Made by a program: the position numbers and the translations under genes. Positions 31,148-38,668 of a stretch of DNA of 38,668 nucleotides are shown piece after piece. Each line of letters begins with the position of its first letter. The first letter of the stretch is position 1. The stretch spans positions 1-38,668 of the forward strand of contig NZ_WOEY01000104.1 of NCBI RefSeq assembly GCF_013177695.1. Direction: 5' to 3'. The notes under the pieces were generated by a model. That model searched no databases. It was given only the letters and a program-made list of their open reading frames with translations, and had not been told where the DNA came from. The stretch comes from Paraburkholderia solitsugae. GTDB taxonomy: Bacteria; Pseudomonadota; Gammaproteobacteria; Burkholderiales; Burkholderiaceae.

Positions 31148-32656
31148 GCCGTAAGCGCTTTCCACGCGAAGCCGGCCCGCCATCGGCGGCGCCGGTTCCG
31201 AAGCCGCCCGCATCACCCCGCTTCCGGCCAGCGCATAAGCCACGCAGCGTTTTGCCAGCACCTCGGTCGGATCGACAAGCTGCACCACCCGCCCGTCTGG
31301 CCGCGCCAGCGTTGAACCGCGCAGCAGCAGCGGCAACTCAGTGCAGCCCAGCACGATGACCTGCACGCCTTGCGCGACCAGGTCATCCACCGCTGCGGCG
31401 ACGTCGTCACAGCACTCGCCTGACGTGTAGCCCGCCTTGGCGCCGCGCGCCCCGTAAATCGCGTTCATGAGCCGGGCCTGGGCGGCCTCCGCCGGCGCGA
31501 CCTGCACGAGGCCGCACGCTTCGAGCGGCTTCTCATAGACCCCGCTCGCCAGCGTGCCCGAGGTGGCCAGCACACCGACTTCGCGCAGGCTCGGGAAAGT
31601 CTCGCGCAGATAATCGGCGGTACAGGTCAGCATATTGACGATCGGAACGCTCAACGACGGCTGGATCCGTTCGACGAACGCATGCGCCGTATTGCAGGGA
31701 ATCGCGATGAGATCGGCGCCACCCTCTTCGAGCTTCTTACAGGCGGCGTAGAGCGCGAGTGTCGGATCGTCCCCATTGCCGAGCAGCGCTTCAGTGCGGT
31801 CCGGAATCTGCGGATTTTGCTCGACCATCACCTTGATGTGGTCCTGATCGCGCGCGGCCGGTGTGTTGCGCACCAGTTTCGCCATGAAATCGACCGTCGC
31901 CGCCGGGCCGATACCGCCCAGCACGCCGACCTTGAAACTTCGCTCCGGCTGCGAATATTGCGCCGCCGCGACGTAGCGTGCATAGACCAGATTGCTATCG
32001 ACGAACGGCACTTCCAGCGCGCCGAGCCAGCGCGCCACCAGAGAGATTTCGGCGAGCCCAGGCACGATGATCTCGGCGCCTTGCGCAATGAGGTCCGCAC
32101 ACGCCGCGCGCAGCAACTCGACTGGCTGGCCGTAAAGATGACCGCTTTTAATGCCTTCGTCGCTGTACACAGCACGCGTTACGCGATCGACGCCCGCTTC
32201 GTTGCGCGGATGCAGGACGTCGAACTGCGCGCTGTCGAAATAGCGTTCGAAGAGACCGTTACCGCGAATCGCGTCGGACGTCAGCACGCCGACGCGGCGA
32301 ACCGACGGAAACGCTTGCCGCACATGCGCAAGGAGCGCAGCCATGAGGTTGGCGATCGGTAAAGCCACGTTCGCCGAGAGTTCGTCGATGAAGGTGTGAC
32401 TGAGGAAGCACGGCAAGACGATCGCATCGACACCGCGTTTCTCGAAGGCGCGAATCGTATCGAACACGTGGATCTTGAACCGCGCGCTCGCGGCGCTTTG
32501 CGAAGCCGGTCCAGGCCATGATTGCTGCTCAAGGACGAAGTCGAATGGTTTGGCCGCGCCGGGCCGGCGCCAGGCGGTGCTCATCCTGCTCAACACGTCG
32601 ACGCTGGCGAGCGCCGACGCCCCTGTCACGACACCCAGCGAAAGATGACGATACAT
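31145..32656 (-). CDS. Double-domain aspartate/glutamate racemase-like protein
   Basis: This is a 503-residue protein made of two Asp/Glu-racemase-superfamily domains; normal members have about 230-250 residues. The C-terminal domain (from residue 243, VGVLGGIGPAATVDFM) has both catalytic cysteines: C321 in AIPCNTAHAF and C438 in VLGCTELPLL. The N-terminal domain keeps the first cysteine (C83 in VLPCFLSHTF) but has PGLAEI where GCTEL is expected, so the second cysteine is Leu201. It is therefore unlikely to be a normal racemase domain. Members act on aspartate, glutamate, hydantoins or maleate. ATG 32656 follows AGGGGA. It is the last gene of a cluster with an organic-acid transporter and acyl-CoA genes, and could isomerise a pathway intermediate; the substrate is unknown. 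Confidence 0.85.
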   Translation of the reverse strand: MYRHLSLGVVTGASALASVDVLSRMSTAWRRPGAAKPFDFVLEQQSWPGPASQSAASARFKIHVFDTIRAFEKRGVDAIVLPCFLSHTFIDELSANVALPIANLMAALLAHVRQAFPSVRRVGVLTSDAIRGNGLFERYFDSAQFDVLHPRNEAGVDRVTRAVYSDEGIKSGHLYGQPVELLRAACADLIAQGAEIIVPGLAEISLVARWLGALEVPFVDSNLVYARYVAAAQYSQPERSFKVGVLGGIGPAATVDFMAKLVRNTPAARDQDHIKVMVEQNPQIPDRTEALLGNGDDPTLALYAACKKLEEGGADLIAIPCNTAHAFVERIQPSLSVPIVNMLTCTADYLRETFPSLREVGVLATSGTLASGVYEKPLEACGLVQVAPAEAAQARLMNAIYGARGAKAGYTSGECCDDVAAAVDDLVAQGVQVIVLGCTELPLLLRGSTLARPDGRVVQLVDPTEVLAKRCVAYALAGSGVMRAASEPAPPMAGRLRVESAYG

Positions 32657-32743
32657 GGTGGCTTCCCCTGTCGTTTTTCATTTCGCCTTGATATTAGGAT
32701 GCTTTTGGGGATTCAGGATGGTGTTAACCACGAAATAGCGGGT

Positions 32744-34063
32744 TTATGCCTGGGGCACTTCGACAACCCCTCGCGCCTCGCCTCGCTTGCGGCGCTCCAA
32801 CGTGCTGATACACACCAGCGAGACCCCGGCGAGGCAACTGTAAAACACCGCCAACGGCCACCATGCGCCCGGATATCGATGCGCGAGCAACGTCCCGATC
32901 AAAGGCGTCAACCCGCCCGCCAGTGCGGCGCACACCTGATAAGACAACGAAATGGCCGAATACCGGACCCGCACCTCGAACGCGGTCGACATGAAACCGG
33001 CCATCACCGCATAAGAACTCGACATGCACATCACCGCCAGCGCGATGCCGACCACGATCGCCACGGGCCGCCCAGTCGATACCAGCGCGAACATCGGATA
33101 CGGCGAAAGCATCGCCAACGCCGCCGCGCCCTTCAAAAACCTTCCAGTACCGATCCGTTGCGCAAACCACCCGGAACCCAGTTGCGTGAACAACTGAATA
33201 AACGCCACCACAAACAGACAATCGAGAATCAGCGAACGGTCGAGCCCAAGCGTCTGCGTCGTGTAGTTCAGCATGAACGTGTTGACGAACCAGGCGCCGG
33301 CCACGCCGATCACATTCGCGCCAAGACACAACAGCACCGTGCGCCATGCGTCGCGCACCACCTCGGCGACCGGCAGCGCCGCCACTCGCCGTTGCGCTTT
33401 CAGCGCCTTGAATTCGGGCGATTCGTCGACACCCGCGCGGATCAGCAAACCCACCACGAGCAACACTGCGCTGGCGAGAAACGGCAGGCGCCAGCCCCAG
33501 CTAAGAAACGCTTCCTTATCCATCGACGCCACCGCGCGAAACGCGAGCAGCGACAGGATCAACCCCGCCGGACTGCCGAGCTGCGCAAACGAAGCGAAAA
33601 AGGTACGCCGTCCCTGCGGCGCATGTTCGCTTGCCATCAGCACCGCGCCGCCCCACTCGCCGCCGATTGCGATGCCCTGCGCCACACGCAGCAGCACCAG
33701 CAACACAGGCGCCCATACGCCGGCATCCGCGTACGTCGGCAGGAAACCGATGCCGACCGTGCCGACGCCCATGATCGCCAGCGTCGCCACGAGCGCCTTC
33801 TTGCGGCCGATACGGTCGCCGAGGTGACCGAACACGAGGCCGCCGAACGGCCGCGCGAAAAAGCCCACCGCGAAGGTGCCGAACGAAGCCAGCGTGGCGA
33901 AGAACGGGTCGCTGCCCGGGAAAAACAGCTTGCCGAAAATCAGCGCGGATGCGGTGGCGTAAATGTAAAAGTCGTACCACTCGATCGTGGTGCCCACAAA
34001 TGCCGCTGCTGCGGCGCGGGTGGGTTGCCGGCCTGCGGCGTGGTCGTCTGGCTCGCGATTCAT
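32744..34063 (-). CDS. MFS transporter of the metabolite:H+ symporter (MHS) family
   Basis: This is a 439-residue inner-membrane symporter. The MHS hallmark FVGTTIEWYDFYIYATASALIFGKLFFP forms the first helix, and motif A is GHLGDRIGRKKALVAT. RVAQGIAIGGEWGGAVLMASEHAP follows in helix 5. The remaining helices fill the usual 12-segment topology. MHS proteins (ShiA, KgtP, ProP types) take up carboxylates, aromatic acids or betaines with protons. The start is ATG 34063, with GGAG 9 nt upstream; an upstream TTG at 34078 is less likely. It lies 75 nt after the CoA-transferase gene in the same direction and probably imports the acid that the neighbouring enzymes activate and oxidise. Confidence 0.92.
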   Translation of the reverse strand: MNREPDDHAAGRQPTRAAAAAFVGTTIEWYDFYIYATASALIFGKLFFPGSDPFFATLASFGTFAVGFFARPFGGLVFGHLGDRIGRKKALVATLAIMGVGTVGIGFLPTYADAGVWAPVLLVLLRVAQGIAIGGEWGGAVLMASEHAPQGRRTFFASFAQLGSPAGLILSLLAFRAVASMDKEAFLSWGWRLPFLASAVLLVVGLLIRAGVDESPEFKALKAQRRVAALPVAEVVRDAWRTVLLCLGANVIGVAGAWFVNTFMLNYTTQTLGLDRSLILDCLFVVAFIQLFTQLGSGWFAQRIGTGRFLKGAAALAMLSPYPMFALVSTGRPVAIVVGIALAVMCMSSSYAVMAGFMSTAFEVRVRYSAISLSYQVCAALAGGLTPLIGTLLAHRYPGAWWPLAVFYSCLAGVSLVCISTLERRKRGEARGVVEVPQA

Positions 34064-34138
34064 GTCTTTCGTCTCCAAGGTCTTTCTTCTGGATGGCGCG
34101 GCTTCTTCGTGCCGTCACCGGAAAACTGCTGCCAACGG

Positions 34139-35413
34139 TCAGGCTTTCAGTACGCCCGCTTCGAGCAAACGCTGCTGGGTTGCCGTGTCGATACCCAGTG
34201 CGTCGAGTACCTTGCGTGTGTCGCCGCCAAGCGTCGGCGGCACACTGCGATACGTGGCCGGTGTGCGCGACAGCTTGATCGGCGACGCCGTGCCGCGATA
34301 CTCGCCCATCTCGATCACCATGCCGCGATGCAGCGTATGCGGATGGCGCGCGACGACGTCGACGGTTTGCACCGGCCCGCACGGCACGCCTGCATTGATC
34401 AATGCCTGCGCGAGCGGCTCGCAATCATGCGATGCGAGCAAGCGCTCGAGCGCGTCCTTCAGCGGCTCGCGATGTGCACAGCGGCTGCGGTTATCCACGT
34501 AGCGCGGATCCTCTGCCAGTTCCGGTGCGCCGAGATGCGCGCACAGGCGCGCGAACTGCCGGTCGTTGCCGACGGCGAGAAAAATCGGCGCAGTCGCGGT
34601 GCGATAGCTGTCGTAAGGCGTGATGTTCGGATGCGCGTTGCCGCTGCGCTGGGGCGTGTGGCCCGAGCCGAAATAGTTCGGCAGATGCGGATGCAGGAGC
34701 GACACGCCGCAGTCGTACAGCGCGATATCGATCGATTGGCCACGCCCGCTTTTCGTGCGCTCCGCCAGCGCCAGCAGAATGCCGGCCAGCGCATTCAAAC
34801 CGGTGACCATGTCGACGACCGGCAAGCCGACACGCGTCGCCGGTCCGTCGCGTTCACCGTTCACGCTCATCAAGCCGGTCATCGCCTGAATCGCGGCGTC
34901 GTAGCCCGGCAAGCCGCCGAGCGGGCCATCGGGACCGAAGCCCGATACCGCGCAATGAATCAGCTTCGGGAAACGCTCGCGCAAATCACGCTCGTAGTCC
35001 ATGCCCCAGCGCGCGAGCGTGCCGGGCTTGAAGTTCTCGACCAGCACGTCGGCGTCTTCGAGCAGCTTCCACAGGATGTCCCGGCCTTCGTCACGTGACA
35101 GATCGACCGCGATGCCCTGCTTGTTGCGGTTGACGCCAGCGAAATACCACGCGGTGTCACCGTAGAACGGAGGCCCCCAACCGCGCGTTTCGTCGCCGCC
35201 GGGGGGCTCCAGCTTGATGACCTGGGCGCCGTGATCAGCCAGTGCCTGAGTGCAGTAAGGGCCGCCGAGTACACGACTGAGGTCGATGACTTTGATGCCT
35301 TGTAACGCGCCTTGCGTGTGGCGCGTGTCCTGGGCGTCCAGGGCGTCCTGCGTCTGCTTCGTCTGCTTCCTGTGCCGTGCGTCCTGCGTGGCATCGTTCA
35401 CATGTTCGGTCAT
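34139..35413 (-). CDS. Family III (CaiB/BaiF) CoA-transferase
   Basis: This is a 424-residue CoA-transferase that moves CoA between carboxylic acids through an aspartyl-CoA intermediate. The catalytic aspartate is D172 in GGLPGYDAAIQAMTGL, equivalent to D169 of formyl-CoA transferase. Other signatures are IKVIDLSRVLGGPYCTQALADHGAQVIKLEPPGGDETRGW near the start and GRGQSIDIALYD in the middle. The first 37 residues are an unusual low-complexity leader (HRKQTKQTQDALDAQDTRH) encoded by short DNA repeats. Family members usually begin close to the GIKVIDLS motif, so the leader may be an expansion. ATG 35413 overlaps the stop of the acyl-CoA dehydrogenase gene by 4 nt, so the two are co-expressed. 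Confidence 0.92.
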   Translation of the reverse strand: MTEHVNDATQDARHRKQTKQTQDALDAQDTRHTQGALQGIKVIDLSRVLGGPYCTQALADHGAQVIKLEPPGGDETRGWGPPFYGDTAWYFAGVNRNKQGIAVDLSRDEGRDILWKLLEDADVLVENFKPGTLARWGMDYERDLRERFPKLIHCAVSGFGPDGPLGGLPGYDAAIQAMTGLMSVNGERDGPATRVGLPVVDMVTGLNALAGILLALAERTKSGRGQSIDIALYDCGVSLLHPHLPNYFGSGHTPQRSGNAHPNITPYDSYRTATAPIFLAVGNDRQFARLCAHLGAPELAEDPRYVDNRSRCAHREPLKDALERLLASHDCEPLAQALINAGVPCGPVQTVDVVARHPHTLHRGMVIEMGEYRGTASPIKLSRTPATYRSVPPTLGGDTRKVLDALGIDTATQQRLLEAGVLKA

Positions 35414-37176
35414 TGCTCGCTCTCTACCGGCAGCAGTTGCAGCGCCTGATCGACCGTCACGCCGCGGGCATTGACCAGTGCATCGATGACGCTGTTTTCA
35501 TCCGAAGACGTCTGCACGTCGAGCGGATCGAACGGCAACAGCTTGTGCCGCAACACCAGGTGACTCAGCGCGAGACGCCGGAAATCCGGCGCGAGGCGCG
35601 CGCCTTCACAAGCCATGAGTACGGCAGTGCTCGCGTGATACAAGGCCGTGCCCGCCTGTCGGACCGATTCATCGCGACCGCACTCGGCGACGCTCACCAG
35701 GGCATCGCAAGCGCGAGTCAAGGTAGAACGAAGCACCTTCATACTCCCAGCCGGCAAGCCTGCCGTGCCGAGCATATCCTGCAGATACGTGCGCAGCGGT
35801 TCGAGTGCGCCGTCCCGTTTTGCCGCGCGCGCGACGTCGAGCGCGACGATGTTGCTGGTGCCTTCCCAGATCGAACCGAGATGCGCGTCGCGCACGAGAC
35901 GCGCGTCGCTCCACTCTTCGATGTAACCCGTGCCGCCGCGCACTTCCATCGCGTCGCCGGTCACGCGACGGGCATCGCGGCAAGCGCGGAACTTGATCAG
36001 CGGCGTGAGGATGCGCACGCATTTCGCCGCCTGCCGATCGCCGGCGTCGGCCTTTTCCAGCAGCAAGGCGATCTGCATGAACATCGAGCGAGCCTGCTCC
36101 GCGGGCAGCATCATCTTGAGCAATTGCCGCTGCATCAGCGGCATATCGATCAGCTTGCGGCCGAACGCTTCGCGATGGCGCGCGATGTGCAACGCCTCGG
36201 TCAACGCGCGGCGCATCAGACCCGCCGCACGCACGCCGTTCGACAGACGCGACATGTTGATCATGTCGGCCATCTGGTGGAAGCCGCGCCCCACTTCGCC
36301 GATCAGATACGCCACGGCCCCTTCCAGCACGATCTCGCCGCTCGCCATCGAGCGGCTGCCGAGCTTGTCCTTCAGACGCACGATCCGATAGCTGTTGCGC
36401 GAACCATCGGGCAGCGTTTTCGGCAGCAGGAACAGCCCAAGGCCGTTGATACCGGCAGGCGCATTGTCCACATGCGCGAGCACCATCGCGAGATCGGCGT
36501 CGGCGTTCGAACAGAACCATTTGTCACCGCAGAGACGCCACGTTTCTTCACCATTCACGCCGGTTTCGAGCGCCGCACGCGTCGCGATACGGGCGACATC
36601 CGAACCCGCCGCCTGTTCGGTCATGAACATCGCGCCCTGAAACAACGTGTCGAAATCGCGCGACGCCAGCATCGGCATAAATCGCGCGACCAGTTCGGGG
36701 GCGCCGAATTTGCGCAGCGTACGCGTGAGCGAATCGGTCATGCTGACGGGGCAGCACAGGCCGAATTCCGCCTGCACGAACAGGAAGGTCAGCGCGTATT
36801 TGACCAGCGGCGGCGGCGCTTTCTTACCTTCGCGGGTGTCGTGGCTCATCGACGCCAGCCCCAATTCCGCGTAGGCCACGCGTTCGAGCGCGACGTAATC
36901 GGGATGCTTGTCGATGCTTTGCAGCGCTTCGCCGCGCCGCGTGCGATGCCGCAATTGCGGCGGATTCCTGTCGGCGGACAGTGCCCAGACGTCGAGTTCG
37001 TCGGACGCTCGCTGGCCTAGGGAAACGAGCTGGCTTTCGAGTTCCTGATACAGCGCGTCGCCGAGATGCAATTTGAGCAAACGGGCGAAGTCGGGATCGC
37101 TGCTGAAGAAGTTGATGCCCCGGCTGTCGGGAATATTGGACGAGCCGTGTGCCGGCTGCGCGGTGATTTCGCTCAT
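35410..37176 (-). CDS. AidB-like acyl-CoA dehydrogenase
   Basis: This is a 588-residue FAD-dependent acyl-CoA dehydrogenase of the longer AidB-like branch. The flavin- and substrate-binding block is GAMFMTEQAAGSDVARIATRA, followed by WRLCGDKWFCSNADADLAMVLA. C-terminal helices include HREAFGRKLIDMPLMQRQL and MEVRGGTGYIEEWSDARLVRDAHLGSIWEGTSNIVALDV, the region that contains the catalytic base in the family. It would introduce an alpha-beta double bond in the CoA ester made by the downstream CoA-transferase. ATG 37176 has a GGAGA 5 nt upstream. It is the first gene of the minus-strand operon and is divergent from a LysR regulator, which probably controls it. The substrate is not deducible. Confidence 0.9.
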   Translation of the reverse strand: MSEITAQPAHGSSNIPDSRGINFFSSDPDFARLLKLHLGDALYQELESQLVSLGQRASDELDVWALSADRNPPQLRHRTRRGEALQSIDKHPDYVALERVAYAELGLASMSHDTREGKKAPPPLVKYALTFLFVQAEFGLCCPVSMTDSLTRTLRKFGAPELVARFMPMLASRDFDTLFQGAMFMTEQAAGSDVARIATRAALETGVNGEETWRLCGDKWFCSNADADLAMVLAHVDNAPAGINGLGLFLLPKTLPDGSRNSYRIVRLKDKLGSRSMASGEIVLEGAVAYLIGEVGRGFHQMADMINMSRLSNGVRAAGLMRRALTEALHIARHREAFGRKLIDMPLMQRQLLKMMLPAEQARSMFMQIALLLEKADAGDRQAAKCVRILTPLIKFRACRDARRVTGDAMEVRGGTGYIEEWSDARLVRDAHLGSIWEGTSNIVALDVARAAKRDGALEPLRTYLQDMLGTAGLPAGSMKVLRSTLTRACDALVSVAECGRDESVRQAGTALYHASTAVLMACEGARLAPDFRRLALSHLVLRHKLLPFDPLDVQTSSDENSVIDALVNARGVTVDQALQLLPVESEQ

Positions 37177-37212
37177 GCGTGTCTCCTTTGTGGATGGAGC
37201 ATAGAAGCGGCT

Positions 37213-37240
37213 TTGATAATCGTCTAATACAACTTATATC
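37213..37240 (+). promoter_or_regulatory. Candidate LysR-gene promoter in the divergent spacer
   Basis: TTGATA (37213-37218), a 16-nt spacer and TATATC (37235-37240) form a good sigma-70-like promoter for the LysR gene. The region between the divergent genes (37177-37285) is AT-rich and contains ATAA...TTAT dyads typical of LysR operators. The same segment would hold the acyl-CoA dehydrogenase promoter on the other strand. Confidence 0.45.
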
Positions 37241-37285
37241 CGGTACGATAGACGTTGCTTATCGATGGAAGAACCGGAGACTGCC

Positions 37286-38164
37286 GTGGACCTGAAGCAA
37301 TTACGCTATTTCGTGGCGGTCGCCGAGGAATTGCATTTCGGCCGCGCGGCCAAACGTCTGTTCATTTCGCAGCCGGCGCTCAGTTTCGACATCCGCAAGT
37401 TCGAGGACCAGTTGGGGGTGCAACTGCTCGCACGCACCAACAAGACGGTCGCGCTGACGAACGCGGGGCAGGTGCTGCTGGGCGAGGCGCGCCGCTTGCT
37501 GCTGCAGGCTGGCGAAGCCGAACGCATCACGGTTCGATCGGCGCACGGGCTGGCTGGCCGCTTGCGCATCGGCTTTGTGAATTCGATGTTGTATCGCGGT
37601 ATGCCGCAGGCGGTGAGTCGTTTCGAGGCTGACTACCCGGGTGTCGAAATCGTTCTGAAGGAGATGAACACCAGCGAGCAGGTGCATGCGATCCAGCGGA
37701 TGCAGATCGACATGGGCTGTGCGCATTGGGGCAATTTTCCGTCGGATGTGATTTCGACGCCGATTTTTTCCGAGCCGTTTTTGTGTTGCTTACCGGTTGA
37801 TCATCCGCTGGCGCGAAAGCGCAGGGTTGATTTGCGGGCGTTGGCGCAGGAGCCGTTTATTCTGTTTCCGCGCACGGTGTCGCCGCATTATCACGATCTG
37901 ATCATCGCGCAGTGTGTGGGGGCTGGGTTTAGTCCGTTGATTCGCCATGAGGCGCGGTTGTGGCAGACCGTTGTGACGATGGTCGGGTTTGGGATGGGGG
38001 TGGCGTTGGTGCCGTTTACCTTGCGGCAGGTGCAGGATCCACGGGTTTGCTTTTTGCCCTTGCAGGGCGAGACGCTTTTGTCGCAGGTTTTGCTTTTGCG
38101 AAGGGCGGGGGATTCGGAGCCTGTCGCGGATCGGTTTGTTGAGTATCTTGAGAAGGGGAAATAA
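37286..38164 (+). CDS. LysR-family transcriptional regulator
   Basis: This is a 292-residue LysR regulator. The N-terminal winged helix reads LKQLRYFVAVAEELHFGRAAKRLFISQPALSFDIRKFEDQLGVQLLART, then a substrate-binding domain starts at LRIGFVNSMLYRGMPQAVSRFEADYP. I prefer GTG 37286 as start because GGAG lies 6 nt upstream and the protein then begins at DLKQLRYF, as in many family members. ATG 37265 would add seven residues but has no ribosome site. It is divergent from the acyl-CoA dehydrogenase operon across about 110 nt, the classic LysR layout, and probably activates that operon in response to its substrate. Confidence 0.93.
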   Translation: MDLKQLRYFVAVAEELHFGRAAKRLFISQPALSFDIRKFEDQLGVQLLARTNKTVALTNAGQVLLGEARRLLLQAGEAERITVRSAHGLAGRLRIGFVNSMLYRGMPQAVSRFEADYPGVEIVLKEMNTSEQVHAIQRMQIDMGCAHWGNFPSDVISTPIFSEPFLCCLPVDHPLARKRRVDLRALAQEPFILFPRTVSPHYHDLIIAQCVGAGFSPLIRHEARLWQTVVTMVGFGMGVALVPFTLRQVQDPRVCFLPLQGETLLSQVLLLRRAGDSEPVADRFVEYLEKGK

Positions 38165-38174
38165 GGGTTTTTTC

Positions 38175-38464
38175 GCCTGCGCGGCGCTTTGTTTCTGTAT
38201 GCCTGCGGCGTTGGGCTTTGCTTTGGTTTGTTTGCCTGCGCGGCGCTTGTTTCTGTGTGCCTACGGCGTTGGCCTTTCCTTGATCTGTCAGCCTGCGCGG
38301 CGCTTTGTTTCTGTGTGCCTACGGCGTTGGCCTTTCCTTGATCTGTTAGCCTGCGCGGTGCTTTGTTTCTGTGTGCCTACGGCGTTGGCCTTTCCTTGAT
38401 CTGTTAGCCTGCGCGGCGCTTTGTTTCTGTGTGCCTACGGTGTTGGCCTTTCCTTGATTTGATA
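38175..38464. repeat. Five tandem copies of a ~58-bp repeat
   Basis: Copies begin at 38175, 38234, 38291, 38349 and 38407 with GCCTGCGCGG and contain CTTTGTTTCTGTGTGCCTAC then GGCGTTGGCC. Periods are 59, 57, 58 and 58 bp. Copy 1 is the most diverged; copies 3 to 5 are almost identical. It lies directly after the LysR gene. There are no unique spacers, so it is not a CRISPR array. It is a likely variable-number repeat useful for strain typing. Confidence 0.85.
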
Positions 38465-38668
38465 TTGGTTTATTAGCGTCGCCCCTGTGCGGGGCAGGCA
38501 CCTACTTTTCTTTGCCAGCTATGTCTCCGGTCTATACACCGGCCGCAAAGAAAAGCAACCGTATTGGAAGTCAAGCGGCGAACCGGTGTTCAAGGTGGCA
38601 GCTGTCAGCCGCAGGGAGCAATTTACGGGCGCGAGTTGTCCTCGCGACCTGCACGATTGAGCGACCTG
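38465..38668. other. Dispersed Burkholderia-type hairpin element and terminal non-coding DNA
   Basis: GCCCC-TGTGC-GGGGC (38481-38495) is followed by CTTTTCTTTGC (38505-38515), which pairs with GCAAAGAAAAG (38545-38555); the loop holds a nested CCGGT/ACCGG. I recall similar sequence as a common intergenic element in Burkholderia and Paraburkholderia. It may terminate the LysR transcript. The last 113 nt show no recognisable gene. Confidence 0.5.

Noticed and set aside
37989..38399. Plus-strand open frame running into the tandem repeats
   Set aside because: It overlaps the LysR gene in another frame and repeats Cys/Leu/Phe-rich units dictated by the DNA repeats; no start signal.
38175..38464. 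Possible CRISPR array
   Set aside because: The repeat units follow each other directly with no unique spacers, and no cas genes are nearby.

Overview
The window looks like chromosomal DNA of a GC-rich betaproteobacterium of the Burkholderiaceae, probably Paraburkholderia or Burkholderia. The grounds are codon usage, a DUF4148 small periplasmic protein, a double-length UvrA, and a terminal hairpin element (arms CTTTTCTTTGC / GCAAAGAAAAG) that I recall as common between Burkholderia genes. No rRNA, tRNA or CRISPR array was seen.

Layout. (1) 1-1188, minus: an OmpR-type response regulator followed by a sensor kinase cut by the window edge. (2) 1542-1898, plus: a DUF4148 periplasmic protein that converges on the large module and is separated from it by a strong hairpin. 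(3) 1956-22880, all minus: about 21 kb of co-oriented genes. In transcription order these are tonB-exbB-exbD-exbD-TPR protein, an XRE/cupin regulator, a TonB-dependent receptor, yejA-yejB-yejE-yejF, a TldD-like and a TldE/PmbA-like protease subunit, two GNAT acetyltransferases and an orphan RND permease. From yejA to the RND gene every junction is an overlap or a gap of at most 12 nt. (4) 22881-23853: a non-coding spacer with a promoter candidate, palindromes, an AT-rich island and two hairpins. (5) 23854-29769, minus: a 1971-residue tandem-fused UvrA. (6) 29873-30931: an IS1595/ISXO2-like insertion sequence sitting inside what was a LexA (SOS) box of the uvrA promoter. (7) 31145-38164: a divergent catabolic cluster with a LysR regulator (plus) facing acyl-CoA dehydrogenase, CaiB-type CoA-transferase, MHS-family transporter and a double Asp/Glu-racemase-like protein (minus). 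(8) 38175-38668: five tandem ~58-bp repeats and a dispersed hairpin element.

How the genes work together. The 21-kb module reads as one route for a peptide-like molecule. A TonB-dependent receptor, energised by a dedicated TonB/ExbB/ExbD/ExbD set, would take it across the outer membrane. YejABEF, a known importer of oligopeptides and microcin C, would take it across the inner membrane. A TldD/TldE-type protease would process it, GNAT enzymes could acetylate the product, and an RND permease could expel it. An XRE/cupin regulator beside the receptor is the likely switch. The parts are well supported by sequence; the joint function is inference, and this is my candidate for an undescribed system (Trojan-horse peptide uptake and disarming, or peptide scavenging).

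The second striking observation is the transposon insertion. Removing the element and one copy of the flanking 10-bp repeat restores a near-consensus LexA operator placed exactly between a -35 and a -10 with a 17-bp spacer, so this strain has probably lost normal SOS control of its fused UvrA.
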